This document shows positions 1 through 13,640 of a stretch of DNA of 64,000 bases, piece by piece. This DNA is from Glossina fuscipes (lineage: Eukaryota; Arthropoda; Insecta; Diptera; Glossinidae). The first letter of the stretch is position 1; each line of letters begins with the position of its first letter. The notes below the pieces were generated by a model. The model was given only the letters and a program-made list of their open reading frames with translations, was not told the origin of the DNA and ran no database searches. The stretch spans positions 2,696,284 to 2,760,283 of the forward strand of contig NW_023998417.1 in the NCBI RefSeq assembly GCF_014805625.2. Reading direction: 5' to 3'. A program made the translations under genes and the position numbers.

Positions 1-2400
1 AATGGTCGCCCTTACCCGACTATAATGTTCTTACTTGTTTTTACTACAAGTAGTACAAATTTGAAATGTTGGGTAAAAGTTCATCACTGGGAAAGTTTAT
101 TACTTCCAGGCGTAATTTTAATAAACATTAAGATTGGTACGTTAAATTGTGACAACGTGGATTATGGAAGTTTGACATTTGCTAAGAATAAATTTTTACT
201 GCAACAAATTCGTCTAATTGAAAAAGAAAATCAATTAAAAAAATTTTGAGAAAAAAAACAATTTCCCCTTTAGGATTAAGTGACGCCTATGTATAGGACT
301 CGACGAACTAACATCTTTTGCAGCATATTAATTTCAAGAGCTTGCACTCGTTTCTATACTCGGAGTGACTTAGCGATAACATTTCATTAGGACGCACTGA
401 CCTTTCAATTGCATTCAAACTTCCAAGTAGAATACACAACATTCTGCTAAAATCACTTTAGGTATAAACTTGAATTTGAAATGGCAATGTTGTGGGAGAA
501 TTACGTTCTAAGATGTGTATATGAATTTGTTTAAAATTCAGTGGAAACAAGAACTTCTCTATAATCACTTCAAGTCCGCACGTCCTCCATATATATACCT
601 AAAGAAAAGCTGCGTTACGGATTGGCTTCCTCTTTTTTTATAATACAGCCATGATCGTCTTGCGTTTACCTATTTCTACGAAAATCTTTTCGTGTATTCA
701 TTGGTAATGATGATGATAGAGTACTACTTGACATTACATTGTTGAATGAAAACTTGTATCTTGATGGATTTTTTGCGCTCCATTACGAACCTAATCTCCT
801 AAGTCATTTTATAATTTTAATATCACTTTTTAGAGAAATTCTCTAGAGAAGATGATATTTTTGTGTATGCGCAAAGCAGTATCACTCCGCAGCTCGTATT
901 TTTAATTCATGATATGTTTGTTATATAATTCTGTTTTCAGCAATCGTATAGGAAGTGTTTGAAAGTGTCTGTTAATGGATTGCATACAACAAAGCAGTGA
1001 ATGAGTCTTGCAGTACTTTTCGGAGGAAACAAATTATAAAAATTTATGGTTGAGAGGTTTTACAATTTAACTTTTGTATAATTAATCAGTAAAGTTTTTG
1101 TTTCCTTTCTTTTTACGTCACCGTACCATTTTTGCTTGCTTCTCATTGAATGGAAAAGTAGAAAAGAAACGAACAAAAAAAAAAAACCAAAAAAAAAAGG
1201 GAAAATAAATATGTATACGACACCATGTACACTTTCTAAATAATCCAAATACAAACATGACTGTTTAAGGTCTTCTCTCACAGAATTAGAAACTATGGTG
1301 AAATTAAAAAAAAAATAAAAAAAATAAAAACAGAAACAGAAATTTGCCGGAAATTGCGTTCTCCCTAGTTTTCAGGAAATAACCAAATGATTTATTAAAC
1401 TCAATACAAAAAAAAAAATACATAGAAAAAAGTTTTCTGCATTTACAATCAATTTGAAAAACCACTTGTAAGAGAACCAGTATTAATTTGGTTAGTCTTG
1501 TTCATTTAATATTAATGGCCATGAATTAAAGCTTGCCAGCATTAGTAGCAACAAAGAATTGAAACGAAATTTATAATTAGAGAGAAAAATATATATAACA
1601 AGTAATTAAGAAAACACACAAAAAAAAAAAAGAAACAATAATCATTCAATATAGGGGCGAGCATTGCATATCCATAATCCTCAATGCTAAATAGAAAATT
1701 TTTAAAAGCACTTTAGCATTTCTCAAGTGATAAAGAGAGAGAGAGAAAGAGCGAAAGAGATAGAGTGACATAACTACCTCAGAAAGCCGCGATAAATATT
1801 TGTATCAAATATTTCGTTATTGCTTGCAATTCATAATAGCTTTCTAGTAATGACGTAGGCGGTGCCCATCGATGCCGAAACCGATACTGAGTTTAGGGAA
1901 AAAGGATTGACTTTTTCTTTCTAAAGGTATCCAATAAATCAATAATCGACTCGGAGGTTGATTACAGGGAATAACATTTTGTCGAGTATCTCTTGATGTT
2001 TTCGAATCGCAGTAAAGACTTTTCAATTTTCGGTACTATACTAAGAAGCGAGAGAATTTCAGATATCATATGTAATATTTTTAGTATGTGTTCAGCGGTA
2101 GATGCGATCGGACTGCGATCATGTTGGTAAGCAAAAATAAACCCCAAAAAGAGATAGCTACAGATCGTTATAGAGAGGGGGTTTAAAAAAAAAATGGCAG
2201 TTATAGCCTTACATTCCAATAAGCCGCAGCTTTAATTATATTAAGTTGTCTAAGGCTAGTTTTTTCTATTGATTTTAGATCTTTCGTCGGCTATGTATAA
2301 ATTTTTTATCGTTTCATTTTATCCAATTAGTGAACGTGTCAATTTCTCTGACTAACTTGACTCCTGTTGAATATTTTGTTTCTTTTAAAAGCTCACTTTG
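1..2400. other. AT-rich noncoding stretch, no gene recognised
   Basis: I see no coding exon here. Open frames are short and AT-driven. The first 30 bases carry a motif (TCGCCCTTA..CGACT) that recurs near 11,378, so the left edge may be the end of a dispersed repeat. Short A-runs occur near 1,160-1,200 and 1,620, with a short GA stretch near 1,735. Probably intronic or intergenic. Confidence 0.6.
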
Positions 2401-2408
2401 TTAAACAG

Positions 2409-2765
2409 TGAGGAAGAGAGGGGTAGTTAGACAGACAGAAAGGTAGATAGATAGGAAAGAGAAAAAGGAGAAGAGAGGGAGAGAAAGAGAGAAAGAGAAA
2501 GAGAGAGACAGACACACAGACAAACGGAGAGAAACAGAGAGGGAGAAAGAGAGAAAGAGAAAGAGGGAGAAAGAGAAAGAGAGAAAGAGATAGATAGATA
2601 GATAGAGATAGAGATAGATAGATAGAGAGAGAGTGAGAGAGAGAGAGAGAGGGAGAGAGGGAGTGACAGTGAGAGAGAGAATGTGAGAGAGGGGGGAGAG
2701 AGATAGAGAAAGAGGAAGATAGAGGGGGGGGGGGGGGGAGGAAGAGAGAGAGAGAGAGACGTAGA
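2409..2765. repeat. Long purine (GA/GATA/G) tract
   Basis: About 355 bases of almost pure purine on the + strand: imperfect GAGA, GAAA and GATA units with a G homopolymer near 2,725-2,738. It is a compound microsatellite. Polypurine tracts of this length can adopt triplex structure and bind GAGA-type proteins in flies, but nothing here shows function. Confidence 0.9.
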
Positions 2766-3630
2766 CAGAGAATTAAGAGCAGAGATAAAGAAACTGAAAT
2801 GAATATTTTTTGAATTTCTTCAAACGTAATAAGAAAATTAGCTTATCTTTGTATCCTTTAGCGGTGAGCATGTATACGAAATCCATTATCTAAAGAGCAA
2901 CATTAACGATGCAACTGGAAAATTGATGGCTTTTAAAAAGATACTCGAAAATATTTACAATGATTGTTTTTCTTTGCGCAAGATTTAATACGTTTTCCTT
3001 TATTTTATTTACCTAAACGTATAAAGAGCAGCAAAAACAGCAGCAATTGAAATACGAGGAAACGGTAAATATGTTTCGTAGTAGTAGTAGTTGAAAAGAA
3101 AATCCCAAAAATTGGATCACAGCCAAGTACAGTTGTTAAAAGTTGCACCGTCCCCATTAAATAAACCGGAGCGAAAAAAAGAAAGTAAAATTAAATAAAT
3201 AGATATCTGCAATACTTAGATCAAGAAATCTAACAGAAAGATAATAACAACAATTTTTCTTTTCTTTCTTCTGTAAAAGAAAAGCAAGAAATTTCTCAAA
3301 TGTTTTTCTTAATCATCTAAATGAGTTTAAATGAGTTCGCAGTATTTTCTCGTTGCTGTTAGTCACACACACACACACACACACACAATATTAGCAGCTT
3401 TAACTAATTGAAAGTAAAATAAACAAAAATTTCTAATTAATAAGAAGGAATGTTGTTTCCTTTTTTTGTTGTTGTTGTTGTATTTCTCTCACAAAATTTT
3501 AATTGATAACAATTAAGAATGACAAAGAATGAAGACTGCATGTCTCTTTTAACTTAGTTATACATATATATATATATTCGGGATCTTAAAAGTAATCAAG
3601 AGCATACAAATGCAGAACAATAAATATCGT

Positions 3631-3666
<36 letters not shown>

Positions 3667-6600
3667 AAATAAACTTCTTAAATAAATTCACATTGACACA
3701 TTGACGATTATAACAAAGGCCAATGGACAGCAGAGCAACGCCGATCCTAATGAAAACTGACAAAAGATTTTCGCTACCATAGTAAATATTACGTATATAG
3801 ATTTCACAGATGCTCAAGGAAATTTTCAAGTCTTCCATCGCAAGTTTTCTTACGTACGTACAATAGTATTCGATTTCACTCTTTGTTATAGCTCTCTTGT
3901 TATACCACTCTTTTTGTTATAATCCCCTCTTGCAGATTTCCCTAACTGATGGCTCGTCTTCGATAAATAATAATGCAATAATAATAAAATGCCAAGACTT
4001 CAATTCACTATTTACTTATTCTCTTATTTTGTTTATTTAACGATATTTTTCGTAATATACGACGAATAAATGATCGAAAGCTACTCAGAATTTTCTTTTT
4101 CGTTAAAATAACATTGTTTTCTTTCACTATTTTTGCACAATGAAATTAAAAAAGTTTTTTAATATGATTTATGATTCAATCAATATCTGTCGTTTGATTT
4201 ATTTTAAAAAAAACAGCATATTTGCTCTGTTTGGCTCTGTTTTTCACCGTTTCCTGTGTTCTATTTATTTCAAAAAAAAAGTTTTTCGTTCGTTGTTAAC
4301 AACATACTTTTCACAGAGCATTCGCTTCAAAAACTAAAAACAAAAAAAAAAAAAAAAAAAAAACATGGTTACGTGGATGTTGTATAATATTAACTTTATA
4401 CTTTTAAAATAAGTTTTTTGAACATTAATCAAAAAAATGCAACAAAAGAATGAATCACATATTCGATGCAATACAACAAGGCCTTGAAGGCCGTGTGACT
4501 TTATCCCGGAACGGACCAGCAATATAGTCGCTGATTTCACGCATTCATTAATTATATGGTTAGGTAGTTTTTGCCAATGAAGATAATAAATAATAATAAT
4601 AATAATGACATTTAATATAACAATAATAACAACAATAGTATTAATAAAAAAATTCCGATCTGAGAAATCGGTGCTTTTTCGGCACAAGCTTGTACGGATC
4701 CAAACACCAAGTTAATTACATGAGATAATTCAATTCGCTAGAAGTGAACGGACGATGAATCCCATCCTACTTAACTATAAATCGTTGACGTCATCAAGAC
4801 TATTTTTTTGTTAACATCGTAAAGTTATTGAACTCGTTACCATTTGATATGAAAATGATTTTTAATCCTAGTCGTTTCAAAGTGTAGCTATGAAGGCGTT
4901 TTATAATTGACAAGTTATGAAAGCATCCGAGTATTGGCCTCTTATGTCTTATATTGTACGATATTTTATATTACGTTGTTTGCGGATTTTATCTTTATGC
5001 CGCAAGAGACTTATAATCTTATTGGCGCATTAATTATTAATTATTATAGTAATGATGGTTATGTATAATGAACTTATCTTCAATCTTTAATAAACTTTAA
5101 ACAAACAACAGAAAACAAGCAATAACTATAATAATAGATTTAACGAAAAGTTTCGTCTGTCCGTTCCGGTTACAACAACTTGCATATATGCATTTGGCTC
5201 TCTCTCTCTTCTTATTATTGTATGTATACATGATGACTTGGCGAATGAATTAAAACGAAAATGTTTCATGTTAGTATTAAGTTAGACACGATTATGTAAT
5301 CATTTGGTCATTGATTTTTGTATGCATTCCAACAAGCCAGAAAACATTTAGAAATTTATTAAAAGTATCTAGTGAAGATATATATATTCTGATCGAACAT
5401 GCAAGCGATTTCGAACCTTCCGATAAACTACACTGTGGCCGATCACTTATGATCGACAACGTTGCTCATTCTCAAGATCATGTTAGCGCAAAATTCTAAA
5501 AACGGACAGAACTTTCGGCGGTAAACCTAATATTAATACTAATAATAATAATAATAATAATAATAGACCTCTGTCTAAAAGTCAACAGAGAAAGAAAATC
5601 TGCCTCTTACTAGGAAGATCTGAAGCGATAAACCTATAAGTCACTAGTAAGTAACGCAAAAAGGTTAAAAAATTCCTTTCAAAACAATTTGATAGTTGAA
5701 AAGAAAATTGACAACCTAGTTAGGCAAGTGAAGGACATCAAAAACGATCCACGTGTTGTTAATATTTCATTACGCTCCTATAGCGCATCGATCCTAACAG
5801 CCCTGCAACGAAAATGCGACGCTTAGTTAATAATAAATAATTATCGGATAAGTGAAATATTAGATGTCTCGGGCAATGTTTGTGAAGAATAATGCACTTA
5901 TGCCGCCTTTAATGGGAAAATTTAAATGAAAAATTTTCGATTTGTTTTTTTTTTTTTTTTTTTTTTTTTTTATGCAGAAAGATTTAATATCGTAGGTTAA
6001 ATTTGTTTGTTCGCACAAAATGAAAGCAAAGGAAAAGGAAGAAATTTTTGCAAAATCTGCAAAAATATCCTTTATTTAATTAGCAAACAACAGTGCCTTG
6101 TATTGCGTACACATACATACATATTACACCTTATACATGGTGTCTCTTATTTGTTCACCTGTAAAAACCAGCCTTAAAGGTAATTTTGTCAAATATTTGT
6201 ACGCTTACGTGCATACACACCAGCGCATACACACTCACTCACACACACACACACGCACACACATGATTTAACCAGAATACACTTAAAAAAAAAAACGCCT
6301 CGTTGCAGCATCATTTAGTTGCAAATTGTTTGTAGAGCAACGGTACGCTTGCTTTTGAAAAATTTTATTTTCAAGTAAAACCATTACTGGTAGAAAGCAA
6401 ACTTGTTTATGTATGCCGCCTGTGTTTGTCTGTATATTTTCTGTATTTTAAAAAGCGTAAATGCGTTCATGTGCATATATTTAAGGATTTACTGAAGCAT
6501 TTTATTTCACCTTAACAAAGTAATGCTTAAATGGTTTCGGGCGATAAGTGGAATAGCAACTGTAACCAAAGATTTGCATTTAAAAGTTCACTCTCACATA

Positions 6601-7630
6601 TTGATTGATGAATACGTTTTTCATTTTTTTTTTTTTCTTCTTCGTTTTTCGCATTTCACTTTGTTTGGAACACAATTCAATTCAATTGGAAAACGCGGAA
6701 TAAAATAGATTTTAATATGCAAATACAAAACAAAACAAAAAAAAAAAAAATAGGATAAAAAAAATATATAAAAAAACTTTAGAATGCTTTACGATACTTA
6801 TTCGGGATGAACGAATTTTTATCTCTAAGAGAGATTATCGTTAATATAAAAGGATTTTGTTTAAACATCGACTCATCTCATGACTTTCTCCTTCCAAGTA
6901 ATAGTAGAAAATTCTGTAATATCGACATAAAGAGGCTGTGATATGCTTTAACACTCTCTAGAATTATTTCATCAAATTCGATCAGATTTATACTCATCGC
7001 TAGTATACAGTAGTAGTACAAGTTATCAGACTGAATTTTTTTTTTAGCTAAAAGTTGATCAACATACTTTTTATTAACAATGGCTGCTTCGTCCACCTTC
7101 TAGGTGGGTTCTTGCAATTAAGAAACCCTCTTATTCAATTTAATATCCGATATCGAGTAGAGTTTATTTTAGAGATTTTAAACGATGAAATTTAAAAATA
7201 TAATCTCTGCCTCTTCTTCATTGGAAGGTTGGATTTCTCCCTCCAGCATATGCCGATCACTTATGCTGCCACATTACTTGTGTGGCCACATTTAAATTCA
7301 GTCAATCAGTATTTCGCCATTCCATCTTTTTTTTTTTTATCTTACGAGGCATATTACGCATAATATTTATCGACTTTTCTTTAATTCCTTTTGGGCATTT
7401 TCCTTAAAAAAAAAAAAAAAAAAAATGCCTATTTAATCACAGCAATAAGTTTACTTTTTTATAGCAACGGAAATGAGTAAAGTGGTTTACTCTTGTCTAC
7501 GGCTGTCAGACAAGTACTTATCCACCGAATGTCATGGAATTTGACATGTGAATATCTGAAGGTTTCTTTTTATACTTTACATCACTTGTGGCACAGGGTA
7601 TATTAAGTTTGCAAAAGCAATTGACATAGG
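2766..7630. other. AT-rich noncoding stretch with simple repeats
   Basis: No gene recognised. It holds a CA run (3,365-3,388), A-runs (3,633-3,665 and 4,345-4,363), an AAT run (about 5,540-5,565), a T-run (5,946-5,970) and a CA run (6,236-6,261). Two short frames, 5,311-5,499 and about 5,655-5,826 on +, look less repetitive than their surroundings but match no family I know. All long open frames here are poly-A/T driven or short. Confidence 0.6.
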
Positions 7631-7637
7631 CCCAACT

Positions 7638-7790
7638 AAGCCTATCTGTCCCTCTGTTTGTCTATCCACGTATTTTAGTGTTCAGGCTAGGGGTCGATAT
7701 TGTGATGAAATTTGGTAGCGCAAGGACAAACGCTATTGAAAATAGTTTGGATCGGTCCACACTCCGCATATAATAATAAAGATACGTCTC
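7638..7790 (+). repeat. GTCY-containing dispersed repeat (mini-me-like), copy 1
   Basis: A pyrimidine GTCC/GTTT/GTCT block (7,648-7,668) is followed about 35 bases later by TGATGAAATTTGG, then by sequence resembling 'GGACAAACGCTATTGAAAAT...GATCGGTCCAC'. The same order (GTCY block, GATGAAATTTG core, 'AAGGAC/AAGGTCGAA') recurs at 24.3 kb and 61.9 kb. Dipteran mini-me elements are known for a GTCY proto-microsatellite beside a conserved core, hence the name. The exact family is inferred. Confidence 0.5.
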
Positions 7791-8162
7791 AGCTTTCGTC
7801 GATGCATATTAATTTGTTTTCATACATAGTTTCTAATATATATTTTTATTTTTTTTTTACGTTGATAAAAAGTATATGAAAATAAATTATTTAATATCGT
7901 AAAGCAATCAGTTTTCGAAACTTCAGCTCGCTATAAGAGATTTCCTATTGTATAAATGCTTATTGTGATTGTGATATAAAAAATTGATAATTAATTATGA
8001 CTTTTGATCTCAGCAATTGATGTGTTTTTCCGATAATTTTACGTTTTCTCTGCAAATAAATCAACCGTTATTTAAAGCAACATAATGGGCTTTTTTTTTT
8101 TCCTTTTTGTAGTAAACCATTGTTTTAGAACAATATAACCCTCAGGATAAGTACGATAACAC

Positions 8163-8194
<32 letters not shown>

Positions 8195-8756
8195 GGAGAA
8201 AAGAAAATGAAATAAAAATGGCACAAAAAAAATTCCTATCACATCGCATTACAATAACGGGCATCAATAGGAAAAGAAATAGAAATCATTGCAGTACAAA
8301 AAAAGTTCTGGTTGCAAATTTTTCCTGTTGCTATTTACGAACACACCACGTTCGTATTGCAGATATTGTATCCACCTATACCTATATTGTATACATGTAC
8401 ACCTGTATATACATACATGGCCATTGTGTTTCGCAGCGTTTTTGTGTATTGAAGCCATCACCGCTTTATCAAAATAAGAAAAGCATACATAAACTTTTCT
8501 CTCTCTCTCTCTGGTGTGTGTACGTGCTAACAACATTTGCTTTCAAGAGTTAAACATACACACACACAGCCCACACAGCTATTATTCCTAACAAAAAGTA
8601 GTTTTTTTTTTTTTTTTTTATTTTTCGTGTGTTCCTTTCGGTTGTTACAATAATTATATACGTATAGTTCTTGCTTTGTAACATTATTACAAAGTTCAAT
8701 GGGTTTTTCGTACCAACTTTGCATAAAATGTTGATTCCTATAATGGATGAAAATGT

Positions 8757-8787
<31 letters not shown>

Positions 8788-9060
8788 TCTTTAAACTATG
8801 ATTTAAAGTTCGCTGTACGTTTATCGATATGTGATTACATTTCAACAATTCTTCATTTTAACAATTCTTGTGTAGAGACTAGAGAAAGATTTTTTTTTTT
8901 GGTGGAAACAGGTTTTGAAAACACAGTTGAATTTCTTTTAAAACGAAGAAGAAGAGTCCGATATTTAATAAGAAATTTTTCAATATTTTTTTTAATTTAA
9001 GCAAAAAAAAAATGCTTTACAAGCAGAAAAAAGAACGCGGATAACATACAAGGCATTGTT
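7791..9060. other. AT-rich noncoding stretch with A-runs
   Basis: No gene recognised. It contains A-runs at 8,162-8,188 and 8,757-8,780, a T-run at 8,601-8,619 and short CT/CA runs near 8,500-8,570. The overlapping open frames on both strands at 8,218-8,553 come from low-complexity TACATA-type sequence and show no domain. Confidence 0.6.
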
Positions 9061-9061
9061 C

Positions 9062-9500
9062 AGTATTTCCCTCAAACATTTTGATAACGCGGTTCGGTTC
9101 GATATAATTGTTCCAAAGAAGGCAAATTTAAAATTGCATTCTTGTTCATCCCTTGCTTTATAGTTAGCATCAGATTAGCATCATGGCAACGTGTGCTCCG
9201 ATTTCGGCACCGTATGTTGCGAGGATTATTAACCTCGGGGAGTTCGTCTGGCACCGTGGAGTTAAACCTTCACGGTAGTGTACCCACGTTAAACCCTCAG
9301 AGACATCTGCCCTTAAGGCGTAAAAGTCATAACACTGCTCTCTTCGTTACGATGTTAGAAGAGAAGCAGTTGCACTTTTTGCGAAGAATCGGAAAATACT
9401 TTCAAGGTACCCAAGTAAAACAGCTTGAAGCAAAAGCTACAATATGTAGTACACACGTACATAGTCAAATGTCCAAGTATTTAGACATAGTCTGTTGAGG
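9062..9500. other. GC-elevated island with a 118-codon open frame, unidentified
   Basis: This stretch is visibly richer in G and C than its surroundings. It holds an open frame on + from 9,142 to 9,498 (118 codons) with varied amino-acid composition, plus a 60-codon frame on minus. Neither has a recognisable domain, signal peptide, Zn-finger or transposase motif. A direct repeat, GTTAAACC, occurs about 28 bases apart near 9,263 and 9,290. It could be a fragment of an unknown transposon, a decayed gene or a noncoding RNA. I do not assign a function. Confidence 0.25.
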
Positions 9501-9689
9501 AGGATAGGAGTTAGCTTAGGCCAACTTAAGGTTAGAACGAAGGTATAGTTTAACCGAGTTCTCACAAACGATAACGATCCGCTTGGCTTATAATTTATCG
9601 TCCAGAAAAAATAAAAAAAAATTTTTCGTGCCGAGCTTCAGGTATTGGCTGTTTTACGTAGTGGAAACTTGTTTAGAGGAAGGCAAGCT

Positions 9690-9726
9690 TCATGAAGAGA
9701 AAGAGAGAGAGAGTGAGTGAGTGAGT

Positions 9727-9812
<86 letters not shown>
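9690..9812. repeat. GA microsatellite with embedded GAGT units
   Basis: A run of GA dinucleotides about 80 bases long (9,731-9,812) is preceded by five GTGA/GAGT units and GAAA-type units. It gives a spurious Ser-Leu frame on the minus strand. Confidence 0.95.
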
Positions 9813-9815
<3 letters not shown>

Positions 9816-10645
9816 TCAAACACTGACTCTTTTACGTAAATGAAATATGTTTAGAAGGAAAATAGGTATATGAAGTAGGCTTTGTTGCTCAAGCCCACGC
9901 TCTTCGCTGCAATTGCTGCAGAGAATATATAGTCGGATACTGAATAAGAAATTAATATGGAAACGATTATTTTTCGTCATGTTAACACTAGATAAAGTAT
10001 GTTTTCATGATAAACTTTCTATAATGTTAGAGCAATTCTTTGCACTAAGTACTTATTTTTTTCAAAATATTACAGGACATCTTAGTAACAGATTCAATGC
10101 TGAATGTTAGAGTGTAGTTTATAATGAACTTTTTTCTTCCAAATCTTAATTTGAATTAAATGTCATTCCAAAATTTTCCGCCTGTGTTTATAATTGAATT
10201 ATATTTGAGAAGAGTTCACTTTCTTCCTGTTAGGTTAAATTACATTAAAGAGGAAACTTTTTGCTATTTTGTTTTTTTTTTTTTTGATTTCCTACAAACG
10301 GGCACAGCTTCATTAAGTATAATTATGTTTTCATGTTTCACTGCTGTAGCCAATTTAAAGTTCGAAATTATAATTTTGTTTATATTGGCAAAGTTTCCGT
10401 TTTCAATACAAATTTGTATTTGATCAACGCAATCCCTCCATTATTTTCTCATTATCAAGTTATTCATTGCTAAAGCAATTAAATTCATGTGCTACGCGCG
10501 CGAATACATGGGTATTTTGTTGAAGTTGAAAAGTTGAAAAAAAAAAAAAAATAAATAAAAATAAAAAAATAAACTAAATGTTATGTAATCAAAAATTAAA
10601 TAGAGTGTTAATAATTTTAAACGTTTTCAGTCCAATTTCCTCTTA

Positions 10646-10680
<35 letters not shown>

Positions 10681-13389
10681 GTAATGAAAACCATCCTTCA
10701 CAAAAATGAATAGAAAGCATTAAGGATTTAGGGGGAATTCTGGCCATAAGGTTGGTAGTTTCTTTAGCATCATTTTGAAGACCTTTGGCTTAACATTAAA
10801 ATTTTGCTATAAATTATTGACAAAGATGTCGAAGAAGTTAAGATCAAGAAATTTATATGGTTCCAAGAAACAACTTTTCTATCTTGCGTTTTGTATGGTG
10901 AGGGCATGTCACCCAAAATCCTAAATGTCTTATCCTAGACTAATCTTTTATTATACAAATCGGTGAATAAGCAATTTTTTAAAATCAGGTTGAACGTGTG
11001 TGCCCATTTAATGTCTGTCCCCATATACATTTGCGTTTATGTTTCTTAGCTTATGTAAGTCTCAACTTTTTATACATTTGAAAGGAAGTCTTCAACATTG
11101 TTGGGGACTAGAGCGGATATATAAAACGAATGTGGAAATTTTGGATGGAATGCATCCATTTCTTAAGTCCCCCTCCCTCGCCATCCAAGTAGCAAGCAGT
11201 TCTAGTTTCTAAAAATTTATTCTCTGTGTGTAGCAAAGAAAGTAATGATTGTTGTTGCTATATAAATTTACTATATATTGTAGAAAAAAAATTAACCTTT
11301 ACATAGCAACAAAGTCTAATGTTTAGTACAGAATGTTCATGACGGAAATAGGTAGAAAATTGTATCAAATACAACAGTCGCCCTTAGTCGACTCGTAATT
11401 TATTTTCAAATTGAAACAGTTGAGCACTTATGCGTATCATTTTTCCATTTCGGTTTGTAGATTAAGCAAATACATCCGGAATTTTTTAACTCCATATTTT
11501 AACTTTTGTGACATTAAGAGTTCGAATAAAAAATAGTGAATGAATGGACGGATAAAAAACAAATCCATTGAGAGTAACGGTACCGATAAATATAGGTTGC
11601 TTCGAATTGTTGTAAAGGGACTGACAAAACGATTATATCAAAATCCTATGACGATTGATATAAGAGAACGGTTAAGCTTAAGTATAAATGCAAACTTAGC
11701 AGTACAAGTTTAAAGTCTTTTGTGACCAGTTGCAAATAACAACTAAAAACTTTCTAATTTTTCGTAAACATTTTAGCAAAATCATAATAAAATCATGCGT
11801 GTAAATAATTCTCAATTTTCTTCCGTTTCTTTTCAATCAGTCTCCAGCTTCTTGTTTGACTTTTAATATGAAAAAAAATTTCTACTAACCCGGTATTGAT
11901 GTGTGTGTTGCACTCATTCATATGCATTGAAAGCAAAACGCATACGAACGTTTCGTTCGTATGTTTATCTGAAAATGTGTGTGAAGGATTTCATCTGCTA
12001 CGGCATTATTATTATTATTATTATTTTTGCTGTGCTTTGAAATATACTTTTGTAGCCAAAAACTCTGTGTACCTATTATGGAGAGAACAAAATATATCTT
12101 TACTTTTTTTGCCATATCTTGGAAAATTTCAATATATTGTAGAGTTTTGTAAGGCTTTTTATGAAACTGCGTCACATGTTTATAGAATTATAGTATAATA
12201 AATATACATACACAGCACAACATTCATTGTTCACATGATATGTAAACATTTTTTATACATAACATGGAATAGGTTGTTTGCCTTGTTTGGAAACAAAAAG
12301 TAATACCCAAGTATTAAATTATTATGTAAATCAACTCGTTGTGTCCTCCTTCCTTCCATGCAGTCTTTTCTTTCAGCTTTTCAGTACTTAGCTAAGCGAT
12401 TCTTCGCATCAAAGACGCATCTTCGATGGTGTCTTTTCCATTAGACACTACTTGTCACATGTTGTCTTAATTTGGTCATTAATCAAAAGTGAAATTTTGA
12501 TCTCCGAATGTTCGTCGCAACAACGTTTATATTATATATGCCACGATCGGGAAAAAAAACTATATAAACCTCCCGAAGATTAAGAATGATTCCATAGTCA
12601 ATAAAGATTAGTCGTCAAATATGTTGCTCTCACTTACATGCCTTTGTTATGAAACCTGAAAAACTATACATATTTGGTTTCTGTAGCCAGCAATTCGAAA
12701 AATGTATCTAACTAGTGTTATTTTGTAGGTATGTGTGTGCGTGTGTGCGTGTGTGCTTGTGTGTATGCGCGCGTTAATTTTTCCTAAAAAATACTAAAAA
12801 TCAACCACAGTTGTCATGCAGAGTCTAAGAAAGCCAAAAACGATTCAAAAACGGTCCCATCCCATTCAAAATCTTCACACGTTTGGAACGTGCCAAATAC
12901 AATCTTCTAGTCATTTTTGTTGAGACATATATAAGCTGGCAAAGTATTTTTGGCGTAGCTATTCCAAAATAGGCTGCTACACGAAAAGCGATTATATAAA
13001 AATAGCCTAACCCGGTGTAGAACATGTTACTGTAACAAATTTTAGTAAAATACCTTGAAAATTGAGATTTCTATGCCGAACACAAACACAAAAATATATG
13101 GAGAGGCATTAAATGGATGTTTCAACCAAACGATTCCGAACCGATTGATACAATAAAGGCAAGAGCCATACCCTGTCGTTCCGGCTGCTGCATGTTATTT
13201 TATATATGTTAGATGAGATCTACTCCTATTACACTCTCCTCCATTGGTTTCCCGTTATTTTTAGTTTTGTGGGTGAAAAAAAAAAAAAAATCAGAGGTTT
13301 AGATTGAAAAAAAAAAAAAATTGGAAAATAATAACTTTTCCAAGTAACCGTGTCACCTATTAGCACTAGAGCATATTAAGATTGTGCCG
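9813..13389. other. AT-rich noncoding stretch
   Basis: No gene recognised. It has a CT run (about 10,643-10,680), an ATT run (12,006-12,026), a GT-rich run (12,730-12,770), and a small hairpin at 11,941-11,963 with 9-bp arms (CATACGAAC / GTTCGTATG) around a 5-base loop. The sequence near 11,378-11,402 resembles the first bases of the window. Confidence 0.6.
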
Positions 13390-13640
13390 ATGTATGCGGC
13401 TGTAAGATAGACCCGCCTTTTGTTATCACTATCCGGATCGGTATAAGTTTGTGTGACTGCTCATTCATCTGCTGTCCATCTGTTCGCCTCATGCTTGTGC
13501 ATGATGCGCTCTTATGTTCAATCTAAAAGTCGCGATTTTTGAAATACTTTGAGAGAGAGATTTGGTATTGGTCGATCCGTTTCGACCCAGAAAGGGAACC
13601 TATTAAAAATTTCGATTAAATCCCGTAGAACGCCTCATTT
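13390..13640 (+). repeat. Possible diverged GTCY-type dispersed repeat
   Basis: Contains 'CTGTCCATCTGTTCGCC' (from 13,472), then 'GCGATTTTTGAAATACTTTGAGAGAG' type sequence, then 'TTTGGTATTGG'. The order resembles the three clearer GTCY copies but the core GATGAAATTTG is lost. Similarity is loose and the bounds are approximate. Confidence 0.3.

Noticed and set aside
9638..9823. Ser-Leu repeat protein on minus
   Set aside because: Translation of a GA microsatellite.
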